The notes under the pieces are model-generated. The model made no database searches. It saw only the letters and a list, made by a program, of their open reading frames with translations, and was not told the origin of the DNA. From Rhodobacteraceae bacterium HIMB11 (GTDB taxonomy: Bacteria > Pseudomonadota > Alphaproteobacteria > Rhodobacterales > Rhodobacteraceae), in NCBI GenBank assembly GCA_000472185.1, contig AVDB01000001.1:186001-250000 (forward strand): a stretch of 64,000 nt of DNA, given 5' to 3'. Of the stretch, positions 57,825-64,000 are shown piece after piece (position 1 is the stretch's first letter; each line of letters begins with the position of its first letter). The translations under genes and the position numbers were made by a program.

Positions 57825-58475
57825 TTTAAGCCCAATTCAAATTCGATCCGCAGCCACTTGCTTATGCCGAGTTAGCAACACTGGATATGCACCGTCAATC
57901 ATCGAAGCGTTTGTGTCGCTAGCCACCTTCTCTCTAAATGGTACACAAGTTAAACACCTTCCACCCAAGTATCCTTAACCCAGCTTACATTGCCAACCAC
58001 TCACCACAATAATGTTTATTCGGATCGAAGCGATTGCTACGACTATAGCATTTAAATTTCTTGATAGTCATAAAGTAAGAGACCCCGACGTGTTTGCAGG
58101 AACGATGGGACGCTACACGTCAGGGTCTCAGGGGATTGTAGGAACTTACTACCCTTCAAGAGTAACAATGATTCTGATTCAGTTTCGTGACAGTGATCTA
58201 AACCGGCGCAAAACGCGTATTCATTACAACGACGCACTGCTAGTGTCGGGCTTCTGTTCATAATCAGACTCTCCCGCCCTTCACTAGCTTCACCCCTACC
58301 CCAACTCACATTCACCACAAAAGCGTTTATGAAGATCAGATTGATTGCTACCGGTGTAGCCACTGCAGTCCCTATGGATTAGAATTGGCCTTTCATTTTA
58401 AGATTTTTCCACTAGGTGATTTTTAAGGCTTGTTGCTAAGTTCATTTCACTTAGATGAAGTAATCGGAGTGCAAA
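57825..58475. other. Long stretch without a convincing gene
   Basis: No supported gene is seen over about 650 bases. A short open frame at 58012-58263 and an antisense one at 58052-58363 lack ribosome sites and family likeness. Two degenerate copies of a 55-60 base segment occur about 305 bases apart (57994-58048 and 58301-58360; shared core TCACCACAA, then GTTTAT, then GATTGCTAC, then TAGC). The rest may be decayed coding DNA. Confidence 0.4.
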
Positions 58476-58751
58476 ATGAAATACGCCAGAGTGATAAACA
58501 TTGAGCTGAAGTCATCACAAGATTTAGAAATATTTTATAAAAAATGGGAAAAGTGGTTACCAGAAAATATGCCGAAAGCCGTCAGCCGTACGTTAGTTAG
58601 AACATCCCCTAATTCGACCTTGATGATGGCAGTCTACGAAAGCGAAGAAATAGCAGAAAGTGCAAGAGAAGTTGTACAGAAGTTTTTCGATCTAGCATCA
58701 GAGCATATGCACGATGTGGTGGAATTGCATGGTGAAGTTATGCTGGATTGA
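58476..58751 (+). CDS. Small ABM-like (dimeric alpha/beta barrel) protein
   Basis: This is a 91-residue protein from an ATG with GGAG six bases upstream. The pattern MKYARVINIELKSSQDLEIF followed by TLMMAVYESEEIAESAREVV suggests the ferredoxin-like dimeric barrel of the antibiotic-biosynthesis-monooxygenase superfamily, but no catalytic residues can be assigned. It has no signal peptide. It lies upstream of a broken pentapeptide-repeat gene. Confidence 0.6.
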   Translation: MKYARVINIELKSSQDLEIFYKKWEKWLPENMPKAVSRTLVRTSPNSTLMMAVYESEEIAESAREVVQKFFDLASEHMHDVVELHGEVMLD

Positions 58752-58831
58752 GCAAAAGTACAGTTTCTTTACTGTTACGATTTTGCTGCCACGCTAAATT
58801 GATCGCAGAAACAGGAAAAGTGAGCGAGCCA

Positions 58832-59239
58832 ATGATGAAGTATTTTATTACTGCAATGATGTGCATGTTCTTTGGGAGTGCATATGTACTAGCAGGGGAT
58901 GCTGAAGAAACACAAATGTTAGAAACAAAAAAGTGCGTTGCCTGTGATTTGAATAACGCTTGGTTTGAAAGTGCAGCCTTTAGGAAAGCAGATTTTAGTG
59001 GTGCCAAACTTTAAAGAGCAAATTTAGAATATGCTGATCTTCGTGGTGCGAATTTCACTGGAGCAAATCTAAGTAATGCAAGGTTGCGTGGAGCAAACCT
59101 TACTGGCGCAATATTCGACGGTGCGACCCTAAAATATACAAATTTTGGTGAAGCTAATTTAAGCAATGCAAGTTTTGTAGACGCCAAAATGCGCGGTGCA
59201 AGATTTCATAATACAAACACAGTTGGCATTCGCTTTTAA
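58832..59239 (+). pseudogene. Secreted pentapeptide-repeat protein interrupted by an in-frame TAA
   Basis: From the ATG at 58832 (or 58835) the frame encodes a signal peptide (MKYFITAMMCMFFGSAYVLA) and a short CVAC motif, then enters pentapeptide repeats (FRKADFSGAKL). It meets TAA at 59012-59014 and then continues in the same frame as perfect repeats: RANLEYADLRGANFTGANLS ... LRGANLTGAIFDGATL, to 59239. The stop occupies one repeat position, so a single base change (for example CAA, AAA or GAA to TAA) broke the gene. Without repair the product would stop after 60 residues. Confidence 0.8.
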
Positions 59240-59422
59240 TTACTATTTAGATGCTCCGCTAGAGAGGCTAACGTAAGCATCAATGAATGCTGTTAGCGAT
59301 TGGATACTATCGGCTCATTGCTTCCAATTTCATGGAAAAGAACTCCAAAGGGCAATGATACCATTAGTTGGACTGAGTTTTCTGATCGTGCAATCATGGT
59401 GTGGAGTAAATAGGATTCGCGT

Positions 59423-61282
59423 ATGTCTGAACAAGAGATTGATCGTAAGATTACAGTAATCTTTGCTACCGATGTCGTCGGGTACAGCAAGCACATGGAA
59501 GCCAACGAAAGCGGCACTGTAATAAATCTTCGAGCGTGTGAGAAAATCCTGACTGGGCTGTTTGAGAAACATAAAGGCCGTTTGTTTAATACAGGTGGAG
59601 ACTCATTTCTTGCAGAGTTCCCAAGTGCGGTATCGGCTATTGAATGTGCAGTGGAGTTTCAAAAAGCAATAAAAGAAAGAAACTCCTCTGACGAGACATC
59701 GGTAAAGCTAAAGTTTCGCATTGGCATAAATTCTGGTGATGTCATCAAAGAGAAGGACAACCTTCTTGGTGACGGTGTGAACATTGCAGCAAGATTAGAA
59801 GCGTTAGCGCAAAGCGGTGGAATAACTATCTCTAAAGTAATTTATGATTACGTAAAAAGTAAGACCCAGTATGAGTTCAATGACCTTGGCCTGCAGAAGA
59901 TAAAGCAAAACGAATTTCATGCTTTTGATCTTCTTTTGGATGAGTCACAAAAGCGGAAACTCAATACAACCAGTACATCCAATCCATTTAAATATGGTCT
60001 CCTCTCAGCAATCGTTGTTTTAATTATTGCGGTATTGGCATATGTTCAAGTCGGTAAAGATTTTCAGCCAGTTGATGAGAAAAATCTTGCCTATGAAATC
60101 CCAGAAGGACCATCAATTACAGTAGCAAAGTTTCAGAATTTAAATCCATCGGAAGATACAAATTATCTTAAAAAATCGATCACAGATAACATTGTCTCAG
60201 TATTAAGTGGCTCGCCTGACCTTTTGGTTATGTCACCTGATGCATCGTCAGCAGCTAAATCAGAAAATCCAGAGATAAAAGAGATAGCTGAAGCGACCGG
60301 CGTAAGGTACGTGCTAACCGGAAACTATCAGGTTATTAATCAGAAAATTCGAGTAAACGTGCAGCTCAATGACGCTTTAAAAGGAAAAACACTTTGGTCT
60401 CAGATATTTGATAGTAATATAGACGATTTGTTCGATGTTTTGGATGAGATCGCGAACTCGGTGTTCACAGAAGTACAAGTCCAAGTAGCAGGCGTAAACA
60501 GTGCAGACCTTTCATTTTTTAAAACAAATGTTGACTATCTAGAACACCAAAAATGTAATAGCCTATTTCGAGAAAGAAACCCAGATAGCAATAAACAAGC
60601 CGAACGATGTATTCAGGCCTTGTTAGAGAGAGACCCCAAAAATCCAGTAGTTTTATATCTGTCCGGTTGGAATACCTTTCAACGTGCTTGGATGGGTTGG
60701 TCTAGTAATCCTGAGCAAGACAAAGCTAATAGTCGCAAGATTGCCGAAGGCATCATAGATGACTATCCAGGTCCTCCTTATCTCCTACTCGGCTGGATCG
60801 ATTTAGTGAATGGCGACATTGAGTCGGTTAAACAAAATGCTTCTCTCGCACTAGAGGTTGCACCAAAAAATAATACTGTCCTGCCTGTTGCAGCGTCATT
60901 GCTACGTAGGGTTGGTAATTATGAGGCTGCTCGCCCAGCGTTTGAAAAGACAATTAGAACAAATCCAAATCCAATGCAGTGGGTTTGGTTTGAATATGCA
61001 GGCACTTTGATCGCGTTGAAAGATTATCCAAAAGCAAAAGAATTGCTACAGACAGCCCTAACGCGACAAGAGATAGGCACTCAGAATGTTATTGTTCTCA
61101 TGCATCTCGCAGCCATTGCGGTGTTCGAAAATGATATGTCAGAAGCAAAATTGCAATGCAAAACAGCAAAAGAGGCAACACCAAATTTTGATTTAGAAAA
61201 AAATTTGAAGGCGATAAGCACAACGACAGATACAGAATTTTACAATTCATTTATTGATGCCGTTAAGCTGGCGTGTGCGTGA
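59423..61282 (+). CDS. Class III adenylate/guanylate cyclase with membrane helix and TPR-like C-terminus
   Basis: This is a 619-residue protein. The N-terminal cyclase homology domain (about 8-170) has metal-binding D17 (FATDVVGYSKHM) and D60 (TGGDSFLAEFPSA), and the GDGVNIAARLEALA segment. One transmembrane helix follows (191-210, GLLSAIVVLIIAVLAYVQVG). A periplasmic part comes next with a TolB-like stretch (VRYVLTGNYQVINQKIRVNV) and TPR-like helices to the end. Such cyclases are numerous in Roseobacters and rhizobia. The sensed signal is unknown. It appears intact within the otherwise decaying island. Confidence 0.88.
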   Translation: MSEQEIDRKITVIFATDVVGYSKHMEANESGTVINLRACEKILTGLFEKHKGRLFNTGGDSFLAEFPSAVSAIECAVEFQKAIKERNSSDETSVKLKFRIGINSGDVIKEKDNLLGDGVNIAARLEALAQSGGITISKVIYDYVKSKTQYEFNDLGLQKIKQNEFHAFDLLLDESQKRKLNTTSTSNPFKYGLLSAIVVLIIAVLAYVQVGKDFQPVDEKNLAYEIPEGPSITVAKFQNLNPSEDTNYLKKSITDNIVSVLSGSPDLLVMSPDASSAAKSENPEIKEIAEATGVRYVLTGNYQVINQKIRVNVQLNDALKGKTLWSQIFDSNIDDLFDVLDEIANSVFTEVQVQVAGVNSADLSFFKTNVDYLEHQKCNSLFRERNPDSNKQAERCIQALLERDPKNPVVLYLSGWNTFQRAWMGWSSNPEQDKANSRKIAEGIIDDYPGPPYLLLGWIDLVNGDIESVKQNASLALEVAPKNNTVLPVAASLLRRVGNYEAARPAFEKTIRTNPNPMQWVWFEYAGTLIALKDYPKAKELLQTALTRQEIGTQNVIVLMHLAAIAVFENDMSEAKLQCKTAKEATPNFDLEKNLKAISTTTDTEFYNSFIDAVKLACA

Positions 61283-61324
61283 CACATTCTAATTTATGCT
61301 ATGTCACTAAATGAACATCAAAAG

Positions 61325-61857
61325 CTAAAGAACTATAAATTGTTTAAATTGTATTAACCGAAGTTTGAAAGTAGTAGATATAACTTTCGGTAAATTTGGC
61401 ATTTGGTGAATAAAGGTTGGGTGAACCTTTTTCAGAAAAAATGTGAGAGCGGGATCATTAGCAACTGTAGCGATCGAGTTTTTGACCCGATCTTGCCATC
61501 CTGTGTTGCCATCACCACCCGCTGCAATCGTTTCGCCGCTCTTGAAGGTCCAGCATTCACACCAAAGTCCGCAACAGATGTATCCACGCCAGAAGGCAGA
61601 TGATCCCCCTGCACGACATCCCAATAGCGCTCCTTGTACATAGGCTTGATGTCATCTTTGGTAAGTTGCTTCATGACCTAAATTGGCGCAGGCTTGCCCG
61701 TCCATTCAGCCCATACCTTTGCTGTCACACCAAGATTAGTTGAACCGCGATTGCCATGACCAGTGACCCGCTGGTTGCCAGGATCGCGCTCGTCATCGGT
61801 AAATCCGCCTTCGTGCTTAATCAGTTCAACAAAGAATGTGTCTTAGTTTTCTTTCAT
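61325..61857 (-). pseudogene. Phage/GTA-type endolysin (GH108 N-acetylmuramidase) with two stops and a frameshift
   Basis: From the ATG at 61857 (AGGA upstream) the frame reads MKEN, TAA (61843-61845), DTFFVELIKHEGGFTDDERD (catalytic Glu in KHEGG), then GVTAKVWAEWTGKPAPI, TAG (61678-61680). It continues as KQLTKDDIKPMYKERYWDVV, then FGVNAGPSRAAKRLQRVVMA and TQDGKIG. This is a glycoside-hydrolase-108 muramidase. After DGKIG the natural continuation (NSIATVANDPALTFFLKKV) is in another frame, running to 61325. Three lesions make it non-functional. The matching holin survives at 62742-63086. Confidence 0.8.
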
Positions 61858-61924
61858 ATCGTCCTGCATTGACGAAAAAACAGGTGGCCTAGCTCATAAG
61901 CAGCCGACAATTGGGAGAAACATC

Positions 61925-62140
61925 ATGACGAACCACGAGCTAAAAGCCCGTTACGAAACCGCCGTGCAAAGCATAAACGACCAACGCAACCGCGCATCTG
62001 CGCAGTCTTACGCCGCAGGCGCTTCAATCTTAGCTGGGGATACACCACGCACAAAAGCATGGGCCATCTGGGCCGAACGCTTCTGCATTTCCTTCTTCAT
62101 GCTATTGCCGTCGATTATGCTGACAATTTACGTGCTGTAA
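61925..62140 (+). CDS. Small phage-like membrane protein, 71 residues
   Basis: The ATG at 61925 has GGGAGA about seven bases upstream. The product has a polar N-terminal half (MTNHELKARYETAVQSINDQ) and one C-terminal hydrophobic helix (FCISFFMLLPSIMLTIYVL). I do not recognise a family. It lies in the lysis region between the broken endolysin and the holin, on the opposite strand, and could be a small phage accessory protein. Confidence 0.5.
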   Translation: MTNHELKARYETAVQSINDQRNRASAQSYAAGASILAGDTPRTKAWAIWAERFCISFFMLLPSIMLTIYVL

Positions 62141-62156
62141 CCAACAGGAGAAACAG

Positions 62157-62351
62157 ATGCTATTTCCAATAAAGTTTGCTGCCGCCAATATCTTTTTAGC
62201 TGGCGTTACGGCTGGTGCAGTGGGCGGCACGGCGACAGTTATTGTTTTGTCTGATGCGAAGCGCAGAGAACAATTGAAGCATTGTGCAGATAAAATGCGC
62301 GAAAACTGCAAAACAAAGTTCAACATGAAGCCCACGACTGACGGTCTTTAG
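62157..62351 (+). CDS. Small membrane protein, 64 residues
   Basis: AGGAG lies six to seven bases before the ATG at 62157. The N-terminal half is one hydrophobic, Ala/Gly-rich helix (FAAANIFLAGVTAGAVGGTA, then TVIVL), followed by a basic tail with two cysteines. It follows the previous small gene by 16 bases in what looks like a two-gene unit. The family is unknown; size and topology suit a phage spanin- or antiholin-like accessory, but that is speculation. Confidence 0.5.
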   Translation: MLFPIKFAAANIFLAGVTAGAVGGTATVIVLSDAKRREQLKHCADKMRENCKTKFNMKPTTDGL

Positions 62352-62443
62352 TTTACTTTTTCAAACCCTTCATGGTTCATATACCGAAGCTGCTTCATAG
62401 TTTTCTTTCGTTTTACTGTGGAAAGAATTTGAAGAGAAACCTG

Positions 62444-62752
62444 ATGGCTATTTGGACTATGGTGAAATACCGCCCGCTCGAGGGTTGTGTTGATAAATTT
62501 TTGGATGGTGCAAAATGCTTGGAGGACAACCATCCCGACAAAGACGTGCGCCTCTCTATTTATCATGTTATCCAAATAACCGCTCGTAAAACTATTGATC
62601 AGCTTATTGATAACCAAGATTATGGACTTGATTGGTTGGACAGCGTCGATCACTTACTTGAAAAAGACAGCAGCGGCAGCAGGACAGAGAGTTGGTCAGC
62701 TTATGAAGTAGACGAACTACGCAGAGTATCTGGTATAAACACTATTTTTTAA
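62444..62752 (+). CDS. Hypothetical protein, about 102 residues
   Basis: The likely start is the ATG at 62444 (MAIWTMVKYRPLEGCVDKFL); an ATG at 62372 in frame adds 24 odd residues. Neither has a strong ribosome site. The pattern of an N-terminal strand followed by a helix recalls small dimeric-barrel proteins such as those at 58476 and 63775, but the match is weak. Its end overlaps the holin gene tail to tail by 11 bases. Confidence 0.45.
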   Translation: MAIWTMVKYRPLEGCVDKFLDGAKCLEDNHPDKDVRLSIYHVIQITARKTIDQLIDNQDYGLDWLDSVDHLLEKDSSGSRTESWSAYEVDELRRVSGINTIF

Positions 62753-63086
62753 GTCCCCGCACGGTTCTTATTCCAAAACTGGCGGCAATCGACGCATACA
62801 TTCCCCACTGAACCCAGAGGGGGGTCGTCTCAAGGTTTGCAAATCCTCGCGCCATGGCGTCTTGAAGAGAGGGAACAAAATTAGCAGCAAGAATGCACAC
62901 GAACACAATCGTCCATAGTTCATCCTTCCAGCTATTTTGAGCCGAACAAATTGCCTCCAGTTCCCAGTCAATTTCACCTGTGAGCTGCTTCTTTTTTATT
63001 TCCGTTTCGTGAAGTTTTTGCTGCGCTTTGCTGTCCAGCCACGGAGCAGCCAGTCCAGTTACACTGGATAAAATTTGTCCGATCAT
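62742..63086 (-). CDS. Holin of the three-TM gene-transfer-agent type
   Basis: This 114-residue membrane protein has an amphipathic start (MIGQILSSVTGLAAPWLDSK), a charged helix ending in EAICSAQNSWKDELWTIVFV, and two clear membrane helices (about 55-78 and 92-110: WGMYASIAASFGIRTVRGL). The layout and the SWKDE...W pattern are those of the 3TM holin family associated with gene-transfer-agent and phage lysis genes in Rhodobacterales. It would permeabilise the membrane so that the muramidase can act. That partner (61325-61857) is broken. Confidence 0.7.
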   Translation of the reverse strand: MIGQILSSVTGLAAPWLDSKAQQKLHETEIKKKQLTGEIDWELEAICSAQNSWKDELWTIVFVCILAANFVPSLQDAMARGFANLETTPLWVQWGMYASIAASFGIRTVRGLKK

Positions 63087-63416
63087 GCTGCGATCTTTCC
63101 TTTGATTTGGTGAAATTGCGATGTTGTTTTAGTGTCCCTGCAGCCAACACAAGGAGCCTCTGGTTTCCAATAACAATAAAGTTCCAATGCTAAGGAATTT
63201 GCCGCAGTGTCGTTGTTCGCGGCGAATGTAGTGTGATCAACAGGTTGGCAATGACTTGTTGGTCACACACCTCCGAAAGTGGGGTCAGCTGATTTGTTCC
63301 CAATAATGTCTTCGCTGACCTCACTTTTTTTCTCTAACGCATAGGTACAGTTTCTGTACTGGCGGCATGCATCGCTCTTGTTAGGGTTTTTGCACTAACT
63401 AACAGGGAGAAAACAA
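63087..63416. other. Intergenic region with two long hairpins
   Basis: No gene is seen over 330 bases. One hairpin is GTGTGATCAACA (63231-63242)/TGTTGGTCACAC (63257-63268), 12 pairs with one wobble. Eight bases later comes a second, AAAGTGGGGTCAGC (63276-63289)/GCTGACCTCACTTT (63314-63327), 14 pairs with one wobble and a run of seven T. The second has terminator form on the plus strand, yet no plus-strand gene ends just before it. So it may be an attenuator of the downstream gene or the end of a small RNA. Confidence 0.5.
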
Positions 63417-63746
63417 ATGTCACTTTATGCGAAAATCAAAGCAGCTGAAGATTCAAGAGACGTAGACGCATATCTAGCCTGCCTGCATGACGACTTTGTT
63501 TTTGTAAGGCACCAGTCTGGCACTGAGGTAACAAAGGCGGAATGGGCACCTACCGTCACGGCAATGATGGAAAGCAGTGCATTAGAGATCAGTAAGCAAC
63601 GGTGTTTGTACGAAAACGACGACATTATGATCGAACACCAATTTATGAAGTTTGCTGACGGTACTTCTGAAGCGGTGCTTGTCGTTAACCACATCAAAGA
63701 TGGAAAGATCATTCGTGTCGAAACTGGTGCAACCCCAATAAAGTAA
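63417..63746 (+). CDS. SnoaL/NTF2-like protein
   Basis: This is a 109-residue protein with the cone-shaped NTF2-like fold. The first helices are YAKIKAAEDSRDVDAYLACL and strand-forming HDDFVFVRHQSG follows. Later strands are IMIEHQFMKF and AVLVVNHIKDGKIIRVETG. The ATG is preceded by GGGAGA. Members bind small hydrophobic ligands or act as accessory enzymes; no specific role can be assigned. It forms a unit with the ABM-domain gene 28 bases downstream. Confidence 0.75.
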   Translation: MSLYAKIKAAEDSRDVDAYLACLHDDFVFVRHQSGTEVTKAEWAPTVTAMMESSALEISKQRCLYENDDIMIEHQFMKFADGTSEAVLVVNHIKDGKIIRVETGATPIK

Positions 63747-63774
63747 ATAAACTCAATCAACAAGGAGAGAATAA

Positions 63775-64000
63775 ATGTCTGTTTACGTAATTGCTGAGTT
63801 TCCTTTTTCGGAAAAAGGCGCACAAGAATTTATGGATTGGACCAAAAGTGATGATGGCTATGCCGTGACAAAAGCGTGGGCAGGCTTTGAGTTGATCCAA
63901 ACACTGTTAGCAGAAGACAATAAAACCATCTACTTGTACGAAAAATGGGCATCTAAAGAAGAACATCAAGGTTATTTAAATATGCGCGTGGAAGGAGGAC
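63775..64000 (+). CDS. ABM-domain (quinol monooxygenase-like) protein, 3' end outside the window
   Basis: An ATG at 63775 preceded by AAGGAGAG opens a frame that runs off the window after 75 codons. The visible part (MSVYVIAEFPFSEKGAQEFM, then TIYLYEKWASKEEHQGYL) matches the antibiotic-biosynthesis-monooxygenase domain, usually about 100 residues, so little is missing. It probably pairs with the NTF2-like gene just upstream. The function is unknown. Confidence 0.7.
   Translation, partial: MSVYVIAEFPFSEKGAQEFMDWTKSDDGYAVTKAWAGFELIQTLLAEDNKTIYLYEKWASKEEHQGYLNMRVEGG

Noticed and set aside
58012-58363. Short open frames on both strands in the 650-base gap
   Set aside because: Neither has a ribosome site, a plausible start context or family resemblance; the region is described as non-coding.
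1-64000. CRISPR arrays, insertion sequences and rRNA genes
   Set aside because: No regularly spaced direct repeats, transposase-like frames or rRNA segments were recognised.

Overview
The window is chromosomal DNA of an alphaproteobacterium, most probably a Rhodobacterales/Roseobacter-type marine bacterium. This is inferred from gene content and order. The runs maf-aroE-coaE-dnaQ-secB-fxsA-tim44-mltA-smr, hemJ-rho-mnmE-mnmG-rsmG-parA-parB and hemW-rdgB-rph/hrcA-grpE are arrangements typical of that order. A petP/petR-like pair, a fused malic enzyme, a methylmalonyl-CoA epimerase and an FccAB-type sulfide dehydrogenase fit the same group. Base composition looks only moderately GC by eye, which would suit a streamlined pelagic lineage, but no species can be named.

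Layout. 1-3.5 kb: amino-acid and sugar-phosphate genes (ilvD partial, dapD, rpe). 3.5-12.2 kb: a leftward coxG-S-L-M operon encoding a form II carbon-monoxide-dehydrogenase-like molybdenum hydroxylase, divergent from a LuxR response regulator, a FIST sensor protein and a PAS hybrid histidine kinase. The shared intergenic region holds repeated palindromic TTAG-A-CTAA motifs. 12.2-18.3 kb: cell-wall, export, DNA replication, CoA and shikimate housekeeping genes. 18.3-18.6 kb: an AT-rich gap with DnaA boxes that looks like the chromosomal replication origin. 18.6-26 kb: hemJ, rho, mnmE, mnmG, rsmG, parA and parB, with two perfect parS sites, one lying on the mnmG start codon and one inside rsmG. 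26-35.6 kb: hemW, rdgB, rph, hrcA, grpE, mutS and maeB. 35.6-51.6 kb: a sugar kinase, ilvE, petPR-like regulators, ubiG, a peptidase, a nitroreductase, mce, aspS and carB. 51.7-53.7 kb: a diheme cytochrome c and its FAD partner for periplasmic sulfide oxidation.

From about 54 kb rightwards the character changes. There are small secreted or hypothetical proteins, a tRNA-Cys, and then a 3' fragment of a tRNA-Lys gene at 56.5 kb that looks like an integration scar. It is followed by accessory DNA: a serine beta-lactamase-like hydrolase, small ABM/NTF2-fold proteins, a class III adenylate cyclase with TPRs, a broken pentapeptide-repeat gene, and a phage/GTA-type lysis remnant (an intact holin and an endolysin ruined by two stops and a frameshift). 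I read this as the left end of a decaying genomic island.

The most interesting points are the origin/parS/parAB segregation region, the FIST-kinase-LuxR system facing the cox-like operon with its candidate operators, and a set of genes broken by single in-frame stops or one-base shifts. These are a LuxR-HTH gene at 45 kb, the FIST gene start, a secreted protein with an A7 tract, the pentapeptide gene and the endolysin. Two long structured intergenic stretches (36.5 kb and 63.2 kb) also stand out.
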